A stretch of 64,000 bases of DNA from Cyrtodaria siliqua (GCA_037043455.1 JAWPHD010011204.1:20001-84000); one strand, 5' to 3'; counted from the stretch's first letter, positions 1 to 11,595 are shown. Numbers and translations: made by a program. Notes: a model not told the origin generated them from the sequence alone.

Positions 1-2080
1 AGCTCTATTAGGAATAAGGGTTTTACATATGACCTTAACCTTGATGACCTTGACTTTTATAGTTCATTGACTTTTCAGTTTACTGTCATTTATTTGCTAT
101 TTAAGTTTGTATCTGATCAAAAACTAAATGCAATAAACATCCAATCTTGGATGGAAGTTGTATGTTACGAAGTACATCTCATTCCGACATGGTGGTACCC
201 ATTTTTTACATAAAAATAGTCCAATCCCTTCTAGGTGAGATGTATTTATCTGCAGATTTCTTGTTAATAATTCTTTACATAATAATAGTCCAATTAGGCG
301 AGTGTTTAAATCTGTGGATTTCTTGTTTACTAACTGTTGATATAATTGTGTTAATGATTTTGTTCGTTAATTGTCATTTAAATCCCGTCTGATCTGTTCA
401 AAGAAAAGGATGCATGATGCTTAATAGTCTCTTGAGGTTTTTATAGGAATTTAAAACCGGAGCTTGCTTTGTGTTTTTCTAGGAAGAATCCCTAAGCTAT
501 GGTAGGTAGTCACTAATATTATAAAGTTTGCTGTTGCAACCCAGCAAATAAAATATGCATATGATTTACTATCTGTTGTCATGGAATGCTTGTTGAATAA
601 GCCAACAACCTGAAATATATGTAACCCTGAAGAGGACCTGTCTTCATATGAACTTTGGTACTAAATAAGACTACAGTCGGATGGTTCTGGGGTGGACAGG
701 GAGACTCTTTCTTTCCCACCAAATCAACCTTAATGCCACTTCTGTTCTCTCAACTTTGAAGTGACCAAAAATAACCTATATACTGTGTTGAGCTGTTAGG
801 CAACAATTCAGTTTATAATCTTATCAAAAATACAAAAGAATTAATTTATTAATAATAATGTAATAATTTATCTATTAATTAATAATAATAATTTAATATA
901 TAATACATAATATTGTACTAGTAAATTCCAAAACAAATATTGTAGTATTCTATATACTTAAAAATATAATTTGATCTTTTCAAATTTTCATTTGATAAGA
1001 GCAAAATAAATAATTTAAAATATACAATATTAATTTAAAATAAATAATAATTTAAAATATATAAAATTAATAAAAACATGAATAAAATTAGTTTGGTCTT
1101 ATAATTAATTAATGATAAGATCAAAGGATAAAAATTAAATATGTTATTCATATAGTTAAATTGTTGTTTAACAGTTCTGAACACTCTATGTAGGCTATAT
1201 ATATAGGTCACCGCCAAGAGAGAGACGGAGAGTGTAAAGAGGAACCCAGGATCACCCTAATTTTACTATCCATTTGATGATTGATTTACATAATGACTTT
1301 GAATAAAAGAAAATCAGATTTCCCCAAATGTCAAAAAATCTGATATTACTAAGGGTCCTATAGAAACCGCAGCATCCAAATGCAATGGCATAAGGCAGAT
1401 TTGTTTCAGCAGGATGGCTGGAACAAGTTTGATACTAAGGAAAATTGATGTGCACGTTAAATGGTGTTTTTAATTGCCCTTTTTATGGAAAAATGAGATT
1501 TACTGCTTGTTCATGGATTAACTTAATTCATAGATCTGTTCTTTTAGTCCGATAAGTATCTGTATATTTAGGGATCTGTGAATTTAACCGGTTAAAATTT
1601 ATTACAATAACATCTTCAACAATGAGTGAAATCATCACTGCATAACATTGAGAGTTACTGCCCTTGATGATGTCAAAACAAGGTTTAGCTTCACAATTTG
1701 TACTAGCTGTTTCAAATTTTCCCCAAACTAGATACGACAATTTGTTTGAATAAGAGGGTGTCATGTACCATATTTGTTTACAAGATCAAGGGTACTGGTC
1801 TAGGGAATGCATTTTTTGTGTCGTATCTGTTGATAACTTCTATGTACGTGTCATTGTTAGACTAGCTGTCATGTAGCAACATTGGTGTCATAATCGGTTC
1901 AGTGTCGCTATGTTCGGACAATATATCATGGAATATTGTTACCCATTCCAATTTACTCAATCATTTCAGAAAATGGGATAAAATATTACTTAGGAGTCGA
2001 GGTCATTCATTGTTTTTGTCTTTTTCTTAACTTTTTGACTGCTCGTTTCATATTTAAATTAATTACGCCTTTTGCAATTC
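1..2080 (+). repeat. Segmental duplication copy A (left-truncated by window)
   Basis: Noncoding block that aligns collinearly with 12037-14740 and 21855-24240. Shared landmarks are the opening 'ctctattaggaa...agggtt' motif, the 'cagatttcttgttta' motif, 'aaaggatgcatgatgc', an AT-rich stretch (840-1080), the 'ggtcaccgccaagagag' motif and 'ttcagtgtcgctatg' near 1900. Relative to B and C it lacks about 350 bp after position 1910. The 50-nt exon carried by B and C would lie just left of the window in this copy. Position 660-830 holds a SINE-tail-like segment ('aaataacctata...gtgttgagctgtta'). I see no supported coding exon in the block. Confidence 0.85.
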
Positions 2081-2089
2081 ATTAGATAA

Positions 2090-2750
2090 AAGATGAAGTT
2101 TTCCATTCGGTAGACTGGGTTAACTTATTTGTAACATAAGCAGTGATTAATGGTTTTGTACATGGACTACTTTTTGTAATTTTTTTTCACTCTTAATAAA
2201 TAAAGGTTAACTTCATCCTTCCTCATATAGCCCGTAGAGCAATACTTGATACGCCCGCTGCCACAATTGTGGGAGTGGGAATAGTGTTACAATTGTCTGT
2301 AAGTACTACATACTACATTACATTACATATATTTTTGCTATCATCTGTAATTTCATAAAATTTGAGTTGATTTATCATGAATATGGATTTAATTGGTAGT
2401 AACAAGAATGTGCAAAATAATAGTGACAGTTCTCACACCTGTCAATAATGATGTTTGCTTCTTGTCAACACTTACTGCCTGTCAATGGCACTCCGATGAC
2501 AGTTCTGACACCTGTCGGTAATGAGGGACAGTTCTCACACCTGTCGATAATGAGGTTCGCTTTCTTGTCAACACTTATTGCCAGTGTCATATTATCCAAT
2601 TACAATATGGCATTTACAAACTGAATGATTTCTTCTTAGATTTTTAGAAGAAAAAAATAATTAAAAATTAAAAATTAAAAATAAATAAATGGTTATGGTG
2701 GTTTTAATAATGTGTTTGATTTATATTTGTTTTCATGTAATGATCGCTGG
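2090..2750. other. Unique insert, then short degenerate repeats
   Basis: 2090-2230 is AT-rich and not present in copies B or C. 2231-2298 is a weak exon candidate listed separately. 2410-2600 has degenerate repeats of 'cacctgtcaataatga' and 'cttgtcaacacttactgcc' that recur near 15850-16060, so this is further homology to the region downstream of copy B. No gene recognised. Confidence 0.5.
2231..2298 (+). CDS. Weak candidate exon, unrecognised
   Basis: A 68-nt segment is bounded by a plausible acceptor (cttcctcatatag) and a consensus donor (gtaagt). Read after two leading bases it is open for 22 codons (RRAILDTPAATIVGVGIVLQ followed by LS) and ends in phase 0, so its entry and exit phases match the 50-nt exons at 11840 and 21658. 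It resembles no family I can name. It sits in sequence absent from duplications B and C. It cannot join directly to the exon at 3529, which needs a phase-2 partner, so another exon would be required between them. One of the other two frames hits a stop, and the signal is short enough to be chance. Confidence 0.25.
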
Positions 2751-2753
2751 TAA

Positions 2754-2972
2754 ATGGTATTGGTGCTGCTGCTGCTGCTGCTGGTAAATGGTATTGGTGC
2801 TACTGTTGCTGCTGCTGGTGAATGGATATACTTAGAAGTGCTGATTTGTAAGTTATTCAGTTATTTATATAAATATTTGAATAATATTCACATTACAGTA
2901 AACCTGTATTCAGAGACCACTGAAGAGAAGATCAAAATGTGTACAGGTAATCCCTTAATACAGGTGTAGCTT
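2754..2972. repeat. Trinucleotide-rich patch plus 150-bp block shared with 16540
   Basis: 2754-2820 is rich in gct/ggt trinucleotides. From about 2827 the sequence is nearly identical to 16551-16690: one mismatch in roughly 116 bp, then a 6-nt deletion (ctcttt). The block contains 'acctgtattcagagaccac' and ends with 'aatacaggtgta', resembling a dispersed repeat of the 'acctgtatt...aatacaggt' type. An open frame crosses both copies, but it runs through the repeat and I do not call it a gene. Confidence 0.6.
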
Positions 2973-2989
2973 AATTTAAAACACTAGGA

Positions 2990-3430
2990 ATCTATGTGAG
3001 GAAACTATCCCACTGGCTTTCAGGACTTCAGTGCTTCTAACCAGGTGGTCTAACGCCGGACTTACCTGCTGCTATGTGTAAGATCAGGTATTCCAGTCCT
3101 GTTGAATATCCCTAACCGGTGTGCAAGAACCTACTGCCTTGTGCTTGCAACAAATTTTCTTATTGTGTCACATGCATAGCATGGCAGACACTTAGGGATA
3201 ACTTTGTCCATCGACAGTCTGTCGTCGCCCGTCACACTTTAACCTGCAGCCTAACCTTGACCATAACTTGAAAAGTATTTGACCTATGTTCATAAACCGT
3301 TACACACTTTTTCATTTAAACCCAAGGAATGTTGTTACACGTCAAATGGCTCAGACTTCGATTTTGGCAGAGTTGTGCCCCTTTTCATAAAACTTTAACC
3401 TCGACCTATCCAAGCTGAATTACGCACATG
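2990..3430. repeat. Degenerate mobile-element-like sequence
   Basis: Contains phrases typical of the hairpin-ended repeats elsewhere in the window, such as 'gataactttgtccatcgacagtctgtcgtcg' in pieces, 'aaccttgaccataacttgaaaagtatttgacc' in pieces, and 'ggcagagttgtgcccctttt'. No termini are recognisable and no coding frame is supported. 3430-3528 is presumed intron. Confidence 0.35.
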
Positions 3431-3528
3431 ACAGGGGACACAAGTGTTCCGTCTTCTAGACGACATGATTAAATAGTATCCGGTTACTGTACACCATTAG
3501 TTTCAAGAACCGTGTTTTGTGTTTACAG

Positions 3529-3620
3529 ATATGACAACGTTCTGGAAGGGGAGGAGCTACGCTCGAGGTTGGAGGGAGCGACACATCTCATTGAGCATCC
3601 TACACAGATGAAACCCCCAG
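3529..3620 (+). CDS. Internal exon of an unrecognised gene (92 nt)
   Basis: Acceptor gtgtttacag and donor AG|gtaagt flank 92 nt. Only one frame is open: one leading base, 30 codons (YDNVLEGEELRSRLEGATHL, then IEHPTQMKPP), and one trailing base G. The peptide is charged and probably helical at its start, with no domain I recognise. The trailing G combines with the 2-base start of the 50-nt exons at 11840 (G+AT = Asp) or 21658 (G+GT = Gly). Those run into the exon at 25924. The leading base A completes Arg or Ser codons if the preceding exon ends in AG, as the exon at 25924 does; that may be coincidence. The upstream partner is probably outside the window. Support is splice-site quality, an open frame and phase fit, not homology. 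Confidence 0.5.
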
Positions 3621-3841
3621 GTAAGTGTTGAGAAATAATAGGTATGTGTCAAGAAATAATCGGTAGATGTCTAGAAATAAATGCTATTTCACGGCTCCTA
3701 GGGGAGCAGTGGGGTTTTACGTCCTGTTAACACATTTTATTGGGTTATATTGAGACAGCAACCTCAGAGGGAGATGAGTGTATGAAATTTAGCATCAGAC
3801 GTCTCCACCAGGGAGCAAGTGGTGGATGACCTAAATAAAGG
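3621..3841. other. Intron-like sequence, nothing recognised
   Basis: Short 'gaaataat.ggta' repeats follow the donor. The rest has no repeat terminus, RNA gene or frame I can support. Confidence 0.4.
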
Positions 3842-3930
3842 GTTTGCTTAATGGCTTAACAACACACTATCTGAGGTTATTTAGAGCCACCTCATACAGA
3901 AGGGCAAGGATACATAGGAATCCAGACACC
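3842..3930 (-). mobile_element. SINE 3' fragment (same family as 11135)
   Basis: The reverse complement reads ggattcctatgtatcctt, then ggctctaaataacct, then gtgttgttaagccatta. This matches the 3' part of the SINE at 11135-11430, where the same three blocks occur in the same order. Confidence 0.6.
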
Positions 3931-4239
3931 ATACAATACCCTTTAATTAACTTGAGCCTTCTGTGGTTCTTTTACGATCTTGAAGGATATACACCAACGC
4001 CTCTAATAGCCGCAGTTTTAGTTTGAAATATGTTTCTGTTTTTTATCTAAAATCACCGGCGTCAAGATTGTAACAAACTCATTTAAATTTGTACAATAAA
4101 GTTTTCACATTAAATAAAATTACCTCCGTCATTTACTTACTTTTGTTTAAAAAATCCGGTATTTTGAAAATTCAGTGTCTTCTGGAACCTCTTTCTGGTT
4201 TAACTTTCACTATAACAGCAAAAGTACGATTTTTTCTTT

Positions 4240-4425
4240 CAACATGTCGCGCACAAAATCCAGGTCCGTGGCTCCAAGGTCAAGGTCACACTTAGAGATC
4301 AAAAGGTCAAAATCCGTTCGTCTGTACACTCTTGTCCGCTTCATAACTCTGACAATAATGGATGGATTTTCAAATAACCGCACAATTGCTCACCACAAGG
4401 GAACGTGTCGCAAAAAACACCCAAA
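4240..4425 (+). repeat. Fragment of the 'tgcccccgaagg' hairpin element family
   Basis: Shares cgcacaaaatccaggtccg, ctccaaggtcaaggtcacac, 'tccgcttcataactctgaca' and 'ggatggattttcaaataac' with 10850-11100. Both ends are missing. 3931-4239 before it shows nothing recognisable, and 4425-4485 is poly(A)/poly(T)-rich. Confidence 0.6.
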
Positions 4426-4485
4426 AAAACAAAAACAAAAATTTTTTTTAATAATTTTTTTTTTTTTACATTTTATTTGATTTGA

Positions 4486-5750
4486 TTTTTAGCTCGACTG
4501 ATCAGAGATCAGCAGAGCTGATGCCGTGGTCCGTCGTCCGTCTGTCAGTCTGTCCGTTTGTCTGTCCGTAAACTTTTATTTTTAGCGACAACTCCTCTGA
4601 AACTACTGGATGGATATTCATGAAACTTTACAGAAATGTTGCCCATAAGGTCTAGTTGATCCTAGCAAAAATTCATGTTGATGTGAAATACAAGATGGCC
4701 GCCAAAGCTAAAAAAAGAGTTTTAAAATACAAGTTTGTAGCGACTACTTCTTGAAAACTATAAGTGATATTGATATGGGACTTTTTCTAAAATGATAAGC
4801 ATGACATGATGTTGATCCTTGTCAAAAATCGTTTTGATTCAACTTTAAACATGGCTGCCAGCGGCCATCTTTGTTTACATAGAGTTATATAGTAGAAACT
4901 TGTAGCGACTACTCCTCTGAAACTACTTGGCGGATTGTCATGAAACTTTACAGGAATGTTGCTCTTGATGTCTAATTGATCCTAGCAAAATTTCAGATCT
5001 GCCAGAAATTCAAGATGGCCATCACAGCTAAAAATAGATTTTTAAAAAATAAGTTTGTAGCGACTACTTCTTGAAAACTATAAGTGATATTGATATGGGA
5101 CTTTTTCTAAAATGATCAGCATGACATGATGTTGATCCATGTGGACAATTATTTTGATTCGACGTTTAACATGGCTGCCAGTGGCCATCTTTGGTTACAT
5201 AGAGTTATATAGTAAAAACTTGTAGCGACTACTCCTCTGAACTACTTGACGGATGTTCATGAAACTTCACAGGAATGTTGCTCTTGATGTCTAATTGATC
5301 CTAGAATCTTTTTACGTCTGCCGGAAATTCAAGATAGCCGCCACAGCTAAAAATAGATTTAAAATAAATAAGTTTGTAGCGACTACTTCTTCAAAACTAT
5401 AAGAGATATTGATATTGGACTTTTTCTAAAATGATCAGTATGACATGATGTTGGTCCTTGTCGAAAATCGTTTTGATTCGACGTTAAACATGGCTGCCAG
5501 CGGCCATCTTTGTTTACATAAGAGTTATATAATGAAAACTTGTAGCGACTACTCCTCTGAAACTACTTGACGGATTTTCATGAAACTTCACAGGAATGTT
5601 GCTCTTAATGTCTAATTGATCCTATCGGTCGGCCGGAAATTCAAGATGGCCGCCACGGTTAAAAATAGATTTTCAAAAAACAAGTCTGTAGCGACGACTT
5701 CCTGAAAACAAAATCAATCAGTAGAGCTTCAAGGTCATTGACCTCTTGTT
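4486..5750 (+). mobile_element. Hairpin-ended tandem-repeat element, copy 1
   Basis: Starts with a perfect-type stem-loop (4491-4519: agctcgactgatc, loop aga, gatcagcagagct). This is followed by a run of 'gtccgtctgtc' motifs, then about 3.5 tandem units of ~317 bp (unit starts near 4585, 4902, 5225, 5545), and ends with 'cagtagagcttcaaggtcat' and 'tgacctcttgtt'. Each unit contains 'aagatggccgcca' and 'acatggctgccagcggccat'. It encodes no transposase. The architecture matches non-autonomous, tandem-repeat-cored elements known in bivalves. Confidence 0.75.
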
Positions 5751-5769
5751 ATTGTTTGTTTGATTGATT

Positions 5770-7235
5770 TTTAGCTCTTCTGATCAGAGATCAGCAGAGC
5801 TTATGCCGTGGTGCGGCGTCCGTCGTCCGTCTGTCTGTCCGTCTGTCCGTCCGTCCGTCTGTCCGTAAACTTTTATTTGTAGCGACTACTTCTCTGAAAC
5901 TACTGGATGGATATTCATGAAACTTTACAGAAATGATGCCCATGAAGTCTAGTTGATCCTAGCATGTTGATGTGAAATCCAAGATGGCTGCCAAAGCTAA
6001 AAATAGATTTTTAAAATACAAGTTTGTAGCGACTACTTCTTGAAAACTATAAGTGATATTGATATGGGACTTTTTCTAAAATGATCAGCATGACATGATG
6101 TTGGTCCTTGTCAAAAATCGTTTTGATTCGACGTTAAACATGGCTGCCAGCGGCCATCATTGTTTACATAGAGTTATATAGTAAAAACTTGTAGCGACTA
6201 CTCCTCTGAAACTACTCAACGGATTTTCATGAAACTTTACAGGAATGTTGCTCTTGATGTGTAATTGATCCTAGCAAAATTTCAGATCGGCCAAAAATTC
6301 AAGATGGCCGCCACAGCTAAAAATAGATTTGTAAAAAATTAGTTTGTAGCGACTACTTCTTGAAAACTAGAAGTGATATTGATATGGGACTTTTTCTAAA
6401 ATGATCAGCATGACATGATGTTGGTCGTTGTCAAAAATCGTTTTGATTCGACGTTAAACATGGCTGCCAGCGGCCATCTTTGCTTACATAGAGTTATATG
6501 GTAAAAACTTGTAGCGACTACTTCTCTGAAACTACTTGACGGATGTTCATGAAACTTCACAGGAATGTTTATCTTGATGTCTAGTTGATCCAAGCAAAAT
6601 TTCAGGCTGGCCGGAAATTCAAAATGGCCGCCACGGCTAAAAATAGATTTAAAATAAATACATTTGTAGCGACTACTTCTTGAAAACTGTAAGTGATATT
6701 GATATGGGACATTTTCTAAAATGAATTTCGATGAAACTTTAAACATGGCTGCTAGCGGCCATCTTTGTTTACATAGATTTATATAGTAACAACTTGTAGC
6801 GACTACTTCTCTGAAACTACTTGACACATTTTTATGAAACTTCACAGGAATGTTGCTCTTGATGTCTAATTGATCCCAGATTTTTTTTAGGTCGGCCAGA
6901 AATTCAAGATGGCCGCCATGGCTAAAAACAGATTTTTAAAAAAAAAGTTTGTAGCGACTACTTCTGAAAACTAAGTGATATTGATATGGGACTTTTTCTG
7001 AAATGATCAGAATGACAAGATGTTGATCCTTGTCGAAAATTACTTTGATTCGACATTAAACATGGCTGCCAGTGGCCATCTTTGTTTACCTAGAGTTATG
7101 TAGTAAAAACTTCAACTTGTAGCGACTACTCCTCTGAAACTACTTGACATTTTTTTATGAAACTTCACAGGAATGCTGATCACCTAGCTATCAAAATCTA
7201 TCAGTAGAGCTTCAAGGTCATTGACCTCTTGTTTT
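5770..7235 (+). mobile_element. Hairpin-ended tandem-repeat element, copy 2
   Basis: Same family, directly downstream in the same orientation. The stem-loop is at 5773-5801 (agctcttctgatc / gatcagcagagct) and the end near 7195-7232 reads 'cagtagagcttcaaggtcat' then 'tgacctcttgtt'. It has about four ~318-bp units. A minus-strand open frame at 6405-6845 merely runs through the repeats. Confidence 0.75.
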
Positions 7236-8120
7236 TAGTTACTGAAATGTTTACACACACACACACACACATATTTATCATGATCCAATCCAATGAGAAA
7301 CTTAACCTTGTCAATAACTTTCAAAATGTTAGGATGAAACTTTGTACACATTTTCAGCAACACCCAATTACAATTACACTTGTAATAAGCGACCACACAA
7401 GGGATTGTCTAAAAGTGTTTGCCTAATAAAATGGTCATTGAATAGAATAAATATCTGAATTTGAGCCTACTTATAAAGTACTGTGACAAAAGCGAAAGTA
7501 AATACTCAGCTGAAAATGAAATGCATGTTTTATGATGCAGTTGTCGCGGAAAATCAGTTTTCATTTCAACATTTATTTCTCGCAAGACTGTGTAGGTCTT
7601 ATCTTATTGAAGGGTCATCTGTTGATTATTTGTTGGTAATTTTCCATGAGAAAATTTAAGGTTTGTTTTCCTTAAGTCAAGGTCAATTATTATCTCGAAT
7701 TTTGCGAGACTGATCAACAAGAACACTCGGCTAATATCCTTTAATCAGAAATGACCGAGAATGTTGTGATTGACACAATTGTCTTGCGACAAAAAAATGG
7801 TTCGCACCTTTCTAACTTCAGTTGTTAACAACAAGCGTGATTATCCAATTTGGACATAGTAAGCCGATAATTTATGATTTGATAGTCCACGTATCTCATT
7901 AGTGGTCGCTTAATGATTGAAATTATTGATATTGGTGTGAAAACGGACGGTTGTTGGTCTTGTTAGGCAAAATTTGCTTAATGTACTTAAAATATAGAAG
8001 GAAAATTACCGGGGGACTCAAAAGTGGTCGCATACGACAATTGGTCACTGAATGCAGGCGGTCACATGAGCATGTTTGACTGTACTACATTTATAAAGGC
8101 CTATAACTCTCTGATTCGTT
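7236..8120. repeat. (CA)n microsatellite and degenerate 'ggtcgcttaat' repeats
   Basis: 7250-7272 is a short (CA)n tract. The rest contains scattered motifs 'aagcgaccac' (7388), 'gtggtcgcttaat' (7901), 'gtggtcgcata' (8023) and 'ggtcactgaatgcaggcgg' (8042), which resemble a degenerate tandem family that also occurs near 27820-27890. No gene supported. Confidence 0.4.
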
Positions 8121-8124
8121 TGTT

Positions 8125-9398
8125 TTTAGCTCTACTGATCAGAGATCAGCAGAGCTTATGCCGTGGTGCGGCGTCCGTCGTCCGTCTGTCTGTCTGTCCG
8201 TCTGTCCGTAAACTTTTTTTTGTAGCGACTTCTTCTCTGAAACTACTTGGCGGATTTTCATGAAACTTTACAGAAATGTTGCCCATGAAGTCTAGTTGAT
8301 CCTAGCAAAAATTCATGTTGATGTGAAATCCAAGATGGCCGCCAGATCTAAAAATAGGTTTTTAAAAAACAAGTTTGTAGCGACTTCTTCATGAAAACTA
8401 TAAGTGATATTGATATGGGACTTTTTCTAAAATGATCAGCATGACATGATGTTGGTCCTTGTCGAAAATCGTTTTGATTTGATGTTAAACATGGCTGCCA
8501 GCGGCCATCTTTGTTTACATAGTTATATAATGAAAACTTGTAGCGACTACTCTTCTAAAACTACTTGACGGATTTTCATGAAACTTCACAGGAATGTTGC
8601 TCTTGATGTCTAATTGATCCTAGCAAAATTTCAGGTCGGCCGGAAATTCAAGATGGCCGCCACGGCTAAAAATAGATTTTCAAAATACAAGTTTGTAGCG
8701 ACTACTACTTGAAGACTATAAGTGATATTGATATTGGAGTTTTGTGAAATGATCAGCATGACATGATGTTGGTCCTTGTCAAAAATTGTTTTGATTTGAC
8801 GTTAAACATGGCTGCCAGCAGCCATCTTTGTTTACATAGAGTTATATAGTAAAAACTTGTAGCGACTAATCCTTTGAAACTACTTGGCAGATTTTCATGA
8901 AACTTTACAGGAATGTTGCTCTTAATGTTTAATTGATCCTAGCAAAATTTCAGATCGGCCAGAAATTCAAGATGGCCGCCATAGCTAAAATTAAATTTTT
9001 TAAAAAAGAAGTTTGTAGCGACTACGTCTTGAAAACTATAAGTGATATTGATATGGGACTTTTTGTAAAATGATCAGCATGACATGATGGTTATCAGAGT
9101 CAAACATTATTTTGATTCGACGTTAAACATGGCTGTCAGCGGCCATCTTTGTTTACATAGAGTTATATAATGAAAACTTGTAGCGACTATTCCTGTGAAA
9201 CTACTTGACGGATTTTCATGAAACTTCACAGGAATGTTGTTCTTGATGTCTAATTGATCCTAGCAAAATTTCAGGTCGTCCGGAAATTCAAGATGGCCGC
9301 CACGGCTAAAAATAATTTTTCAAAAAACAAGTCTGTAGCGACTACTTCCTGAAATCAAAATCAATCAGTAGAGCTTCAAGGTCATTGACCTCTTGTTT
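8125..9398 (+). mobile_element. Hairpin-ended tandem-repeat element, copy 3
   Basis: The stem-loop at 8128-8156 (agctctactgatc, aga, gatcagcagagct) opens the element. The end near 9363-9398 again reads 'cagtagagcttcaaggtcat' and 'tgacctcttgttttt'. The core has about 3.5 units of ~318 bp. Having three copies with the same ends defines the termini well. Confidence 0.78.
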
Positions 9399-9470
9399 TT
9401 TAAATATATCTGTTGGTTTCATATTGCTCCAAGGTCAAGGTCACACTTACAGGTCTGTCACTTAGGCCAG
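9399..9470 (+). repeat. Fragment of 'tgcccccgaagg' family
   Basis: The segment 'aaatatatctgttggtttca' followed by tattgctccaaggtcaagg is repeated at 11448-11490 inside the larger element there. Confidence 0.55.
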
Positions 9471-9472
9471 AT

Positions 9473-9619
9473 AGAAAAATACCTGTGTTTCTGGTTACTC
9501 AGTTGAAAAAATTAGGGTAGGTAGGGTTTTTTTTTTTTTTTTTTTTTTTATGATAAAAAACTAGGGTCGGCGCCAAAATATAGGGACGGTCGGGTAACCA
9601 GAAACACAGGTATTTTTCT
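9473..9619. mobile_element. Short inverted-repeat (MITE-like) element with poly(T)
   Basis: The left arm agaaaaatacctgtgtttct (continuing ggttac) at 9473-9498 is matched by the reverse complement at 9594-9619. The interior holds a 20+ base T tract and 'agggtaggtaggg' / 'agggtcggcgcc'. Total about 147 bp; no convincing target duplication. 9620-9875 after it is T-rich and has no gene. Confidence 0.6.
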
Positions 9620-9879
9620 CCCCGACCTTACTGTAACATTTCTTGATTATTATTTTTTTGGTGTTAACGCCGTGTTAGCAGGAAGCATTGCTGTGCCTAT
9701 TGCATTTTTTTGCTGTTCGTTGATTTTTGACGGAGTTACGGCCCCTTGACATTTTTTTTTTAATTTCTTGTCGGCGCTACTCCTCCTAAATGCCTTGTTG
9801 GATTGAAAAAAAAGTTGTTGTTTTTGTTGTTTTTTTAAAAAAAAAAAAAATTATTTTATTTTTATTCTTTGATTGATTT

Positions 9880-10411
9880 TTAGCCAGCAGAGCTTATGGG
9901 ATGCCGAGTTGTCCGTCGTCCGTCCATCGTTCGTCGTCCGTGGTTAACTTTTGTCTCGTTAAGACGATAGGGCCTTCATTTTTTATCCGATCTTTACCAT
10001 ACTTTAACAGGTCGTTAATATCAATGAAAGCTCGGTTGAGTTCGAAAACCAGCCAGATCGGACAAGTAACAGCGGAGTTATGGCCCTTGATTTAGTTAAA
10101 AATGCTATACTGCGGTATTTTGCCTCGTTAAGATGATAGGGCCTTCATTTTTCATCCTATCTTTACCAAACTTTACCATATTGTTAATATCAATGAAAGC
10201 TCGGACAAGTTCGAAAACCAACCAGATCGATCCAGTAACAGTGGAGTTATGGCCCTTGATTTTGTTAAAACTGCTATAATTTGCCTCGTCATACGTTAGG
10301 GCCTTTATTTTGCATCTGATCTTTGCCAAACTTTAGCAGATTTTATGACTTTCTTTTTATATATATATTATTTATTTATTTTTTTAATTATTTTTTTTAA
10401 ATATTTTTATT

Positions 10412-10442
<31 letters not shown>

Positions 10443-10811
10443 TTATTTTTTTTTTAATAACGTATTTTTATTTTTTTTAATTATTATTTGTAAGTTTTTT
10501 ATTTATTTTTTATTTTTTAAATTATTATTATTATTATTTGTAATTTTTTTTAGCTCTATGTTGGACCAGTTGGACCAGTAACAGAGGAGTTATGGCTCTT
10601 GATTTAGTTAAAAATGCTATATTTTGCCTCGTTAATATGGTAGGGCCTTCATTTTCATCTGATCTTTACCAAACTTTACCAGATTCTTTAGTTATGGCCC
10701 TTGATTTAATTAAAAAGCTGTTTTTTAATGGCAGTCACTCGCTTCATTGATGTTATAAGAGCCGTGTTAGCCAGTAGAGCGTCCACAGGCCCTCTTGGGC
10801 CTCTTGTTTTT
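9880..10811 (+). mobile_element. Hairpin-ended element of the 'ggccagtagagc' family
   Basis: Begins 'agcagagcttatgggatgcc' with the 'gttgtccgtcgtccgtcc' lead, so the stem-loop seen intact at 21282-21310 is partly deleted here. Tandem units of ~165 bp follow (ctttaccaaactttaccag, 'gagttatggcccttgattt'). They are interrupted by a T/A low-complexity stretch (10345-10555). It ends 'agtagagcgtccacaggccc' plus tcttgggcctcttg, identical in type to the reverse copy that starts at 18958. An open frame of mostly F/I/Y/L in the T-rich tract is not a gene. Confidence 0.65.
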
Positions 10812-10812
10812 T

Positions 10813-11540
10813 ATGCCCCCAAAGGATGGCATATAGTAGTCGCACTGTCTGTCCGTTCGTCAGTACACTCAGGTCCGCTTCATAACTCTGAAATAATAGA
10901 CGGATTTTCAAGTAACTTCGTACAATTGCTCACCACAAGACGACGAGTCGCGCACAAAATCCAAGTCCGTGGCTCTAAGGTCAAGGTCACACTTAGAGAT
11001 CAAAGGTCAAAATCCGTCCGCTTCATATCTCTGACAATAATGGATGGATTTTCAAATAACTTCGCACTATTGCTCACCACAAGATGTCTTGTCGCGATTT
11101 TTTTATTTTTTTTTTAAATTTTATTTTATTGGCCGGAGGCCCCGGGTTCAATCCTCCGGGGTGCCACTGAGTTCCGTCGGTGTGTTCTTGGGCAAGACAC
11201 TTTCCCTTAGCCCCGTCCGTCGGATGGGGACGTAAACCGGGCGGTCCCATGTATCGGTCTATCCTCCGAGCACGTTAAAGAACCATAGGAATCTATTCGA
11301 TAATAAGAGTAGGGCAGGTTCCCGGATTCCTATGTATCCTTCCCCTATCACTGGGGCGGCTCTAAATAACCTATACTGTGTTGATGAGCCGTTAAACAAC
11401 ATTCATTCAAAAAAAAAAGAATTTTTTTTTTTTATTTATTTTTTTAAATATATCTGTTGGTTTCATATTGCTCCAAGGTCAAGGTTACACTTATAGGTCA
11501 CTTCGGGGGCATTTGTCACTTACTGTGACATTTCTTGTTC
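10813..11540 (+). mobile_element. 'tgcccccgaagg' element, split by a SINE
   Basis: Starts 'tatgcccccaaaggatggca' and ends with the complementary 'ttcgggggcatt' followed by 'gtgacatttcttgtt', giving a terminal inverted motif. The body contains 'cataactctgaaataataga' and 'ggatggattttcaaataact' units. A SINE (11135-11430) and T-rich flanks interrupt it. 11541-11595 links to duplication B with the unrelated start 'gtgcccccgaaacccttt'. Confidence 0.6.
11135..11430 (+). mobile_element. 5'-truncated tRNA-derived SINE
   Basis: A T-arm-like stem with B-box ggttcaatcc (11148-11157, arms ccccg.../cgggg) is followed by the central block gggcaagacactttccctt. The 3' part contains 'ggctctaaataacctatact' and 'gttgatgagccgttaaacaa', ending in an A-rich tail near 11409-11420. 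The A box is absent, so the copy looks 5'-truncated. The 'gggcaagacacttt' core is a feature of widespread metazoan SINE central domains. Confidence 0.75.
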
Positions 11541-11595
11541 TTCCATATAATTTTATTGTGCCCCCGAAACCCTTTCGGCAGGCATATAGTAATCA

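Noticed and set aside
2820..2969. Exon reading NLYSETTEEKIKMCTG with flanking ttacag and gtaatc
   Set aside because: The segment is a dispersed repeat nearly identical at 16551-16690. Its phases do not join the neighbouring exons, and the second copy lacks the same donor arrangement.
6405..6845. 146-codon minus-strand frame
   Set aside because: Its repeated segments (SSSFREVVATS, CKQRWPLAAMF) mirror the ~318-bp units of the mobile element; not a gene.
10345..10581. 78-codon frame rich in F, I, Y and L
   Set aside because: Translation of a T/A low-complexity tract.
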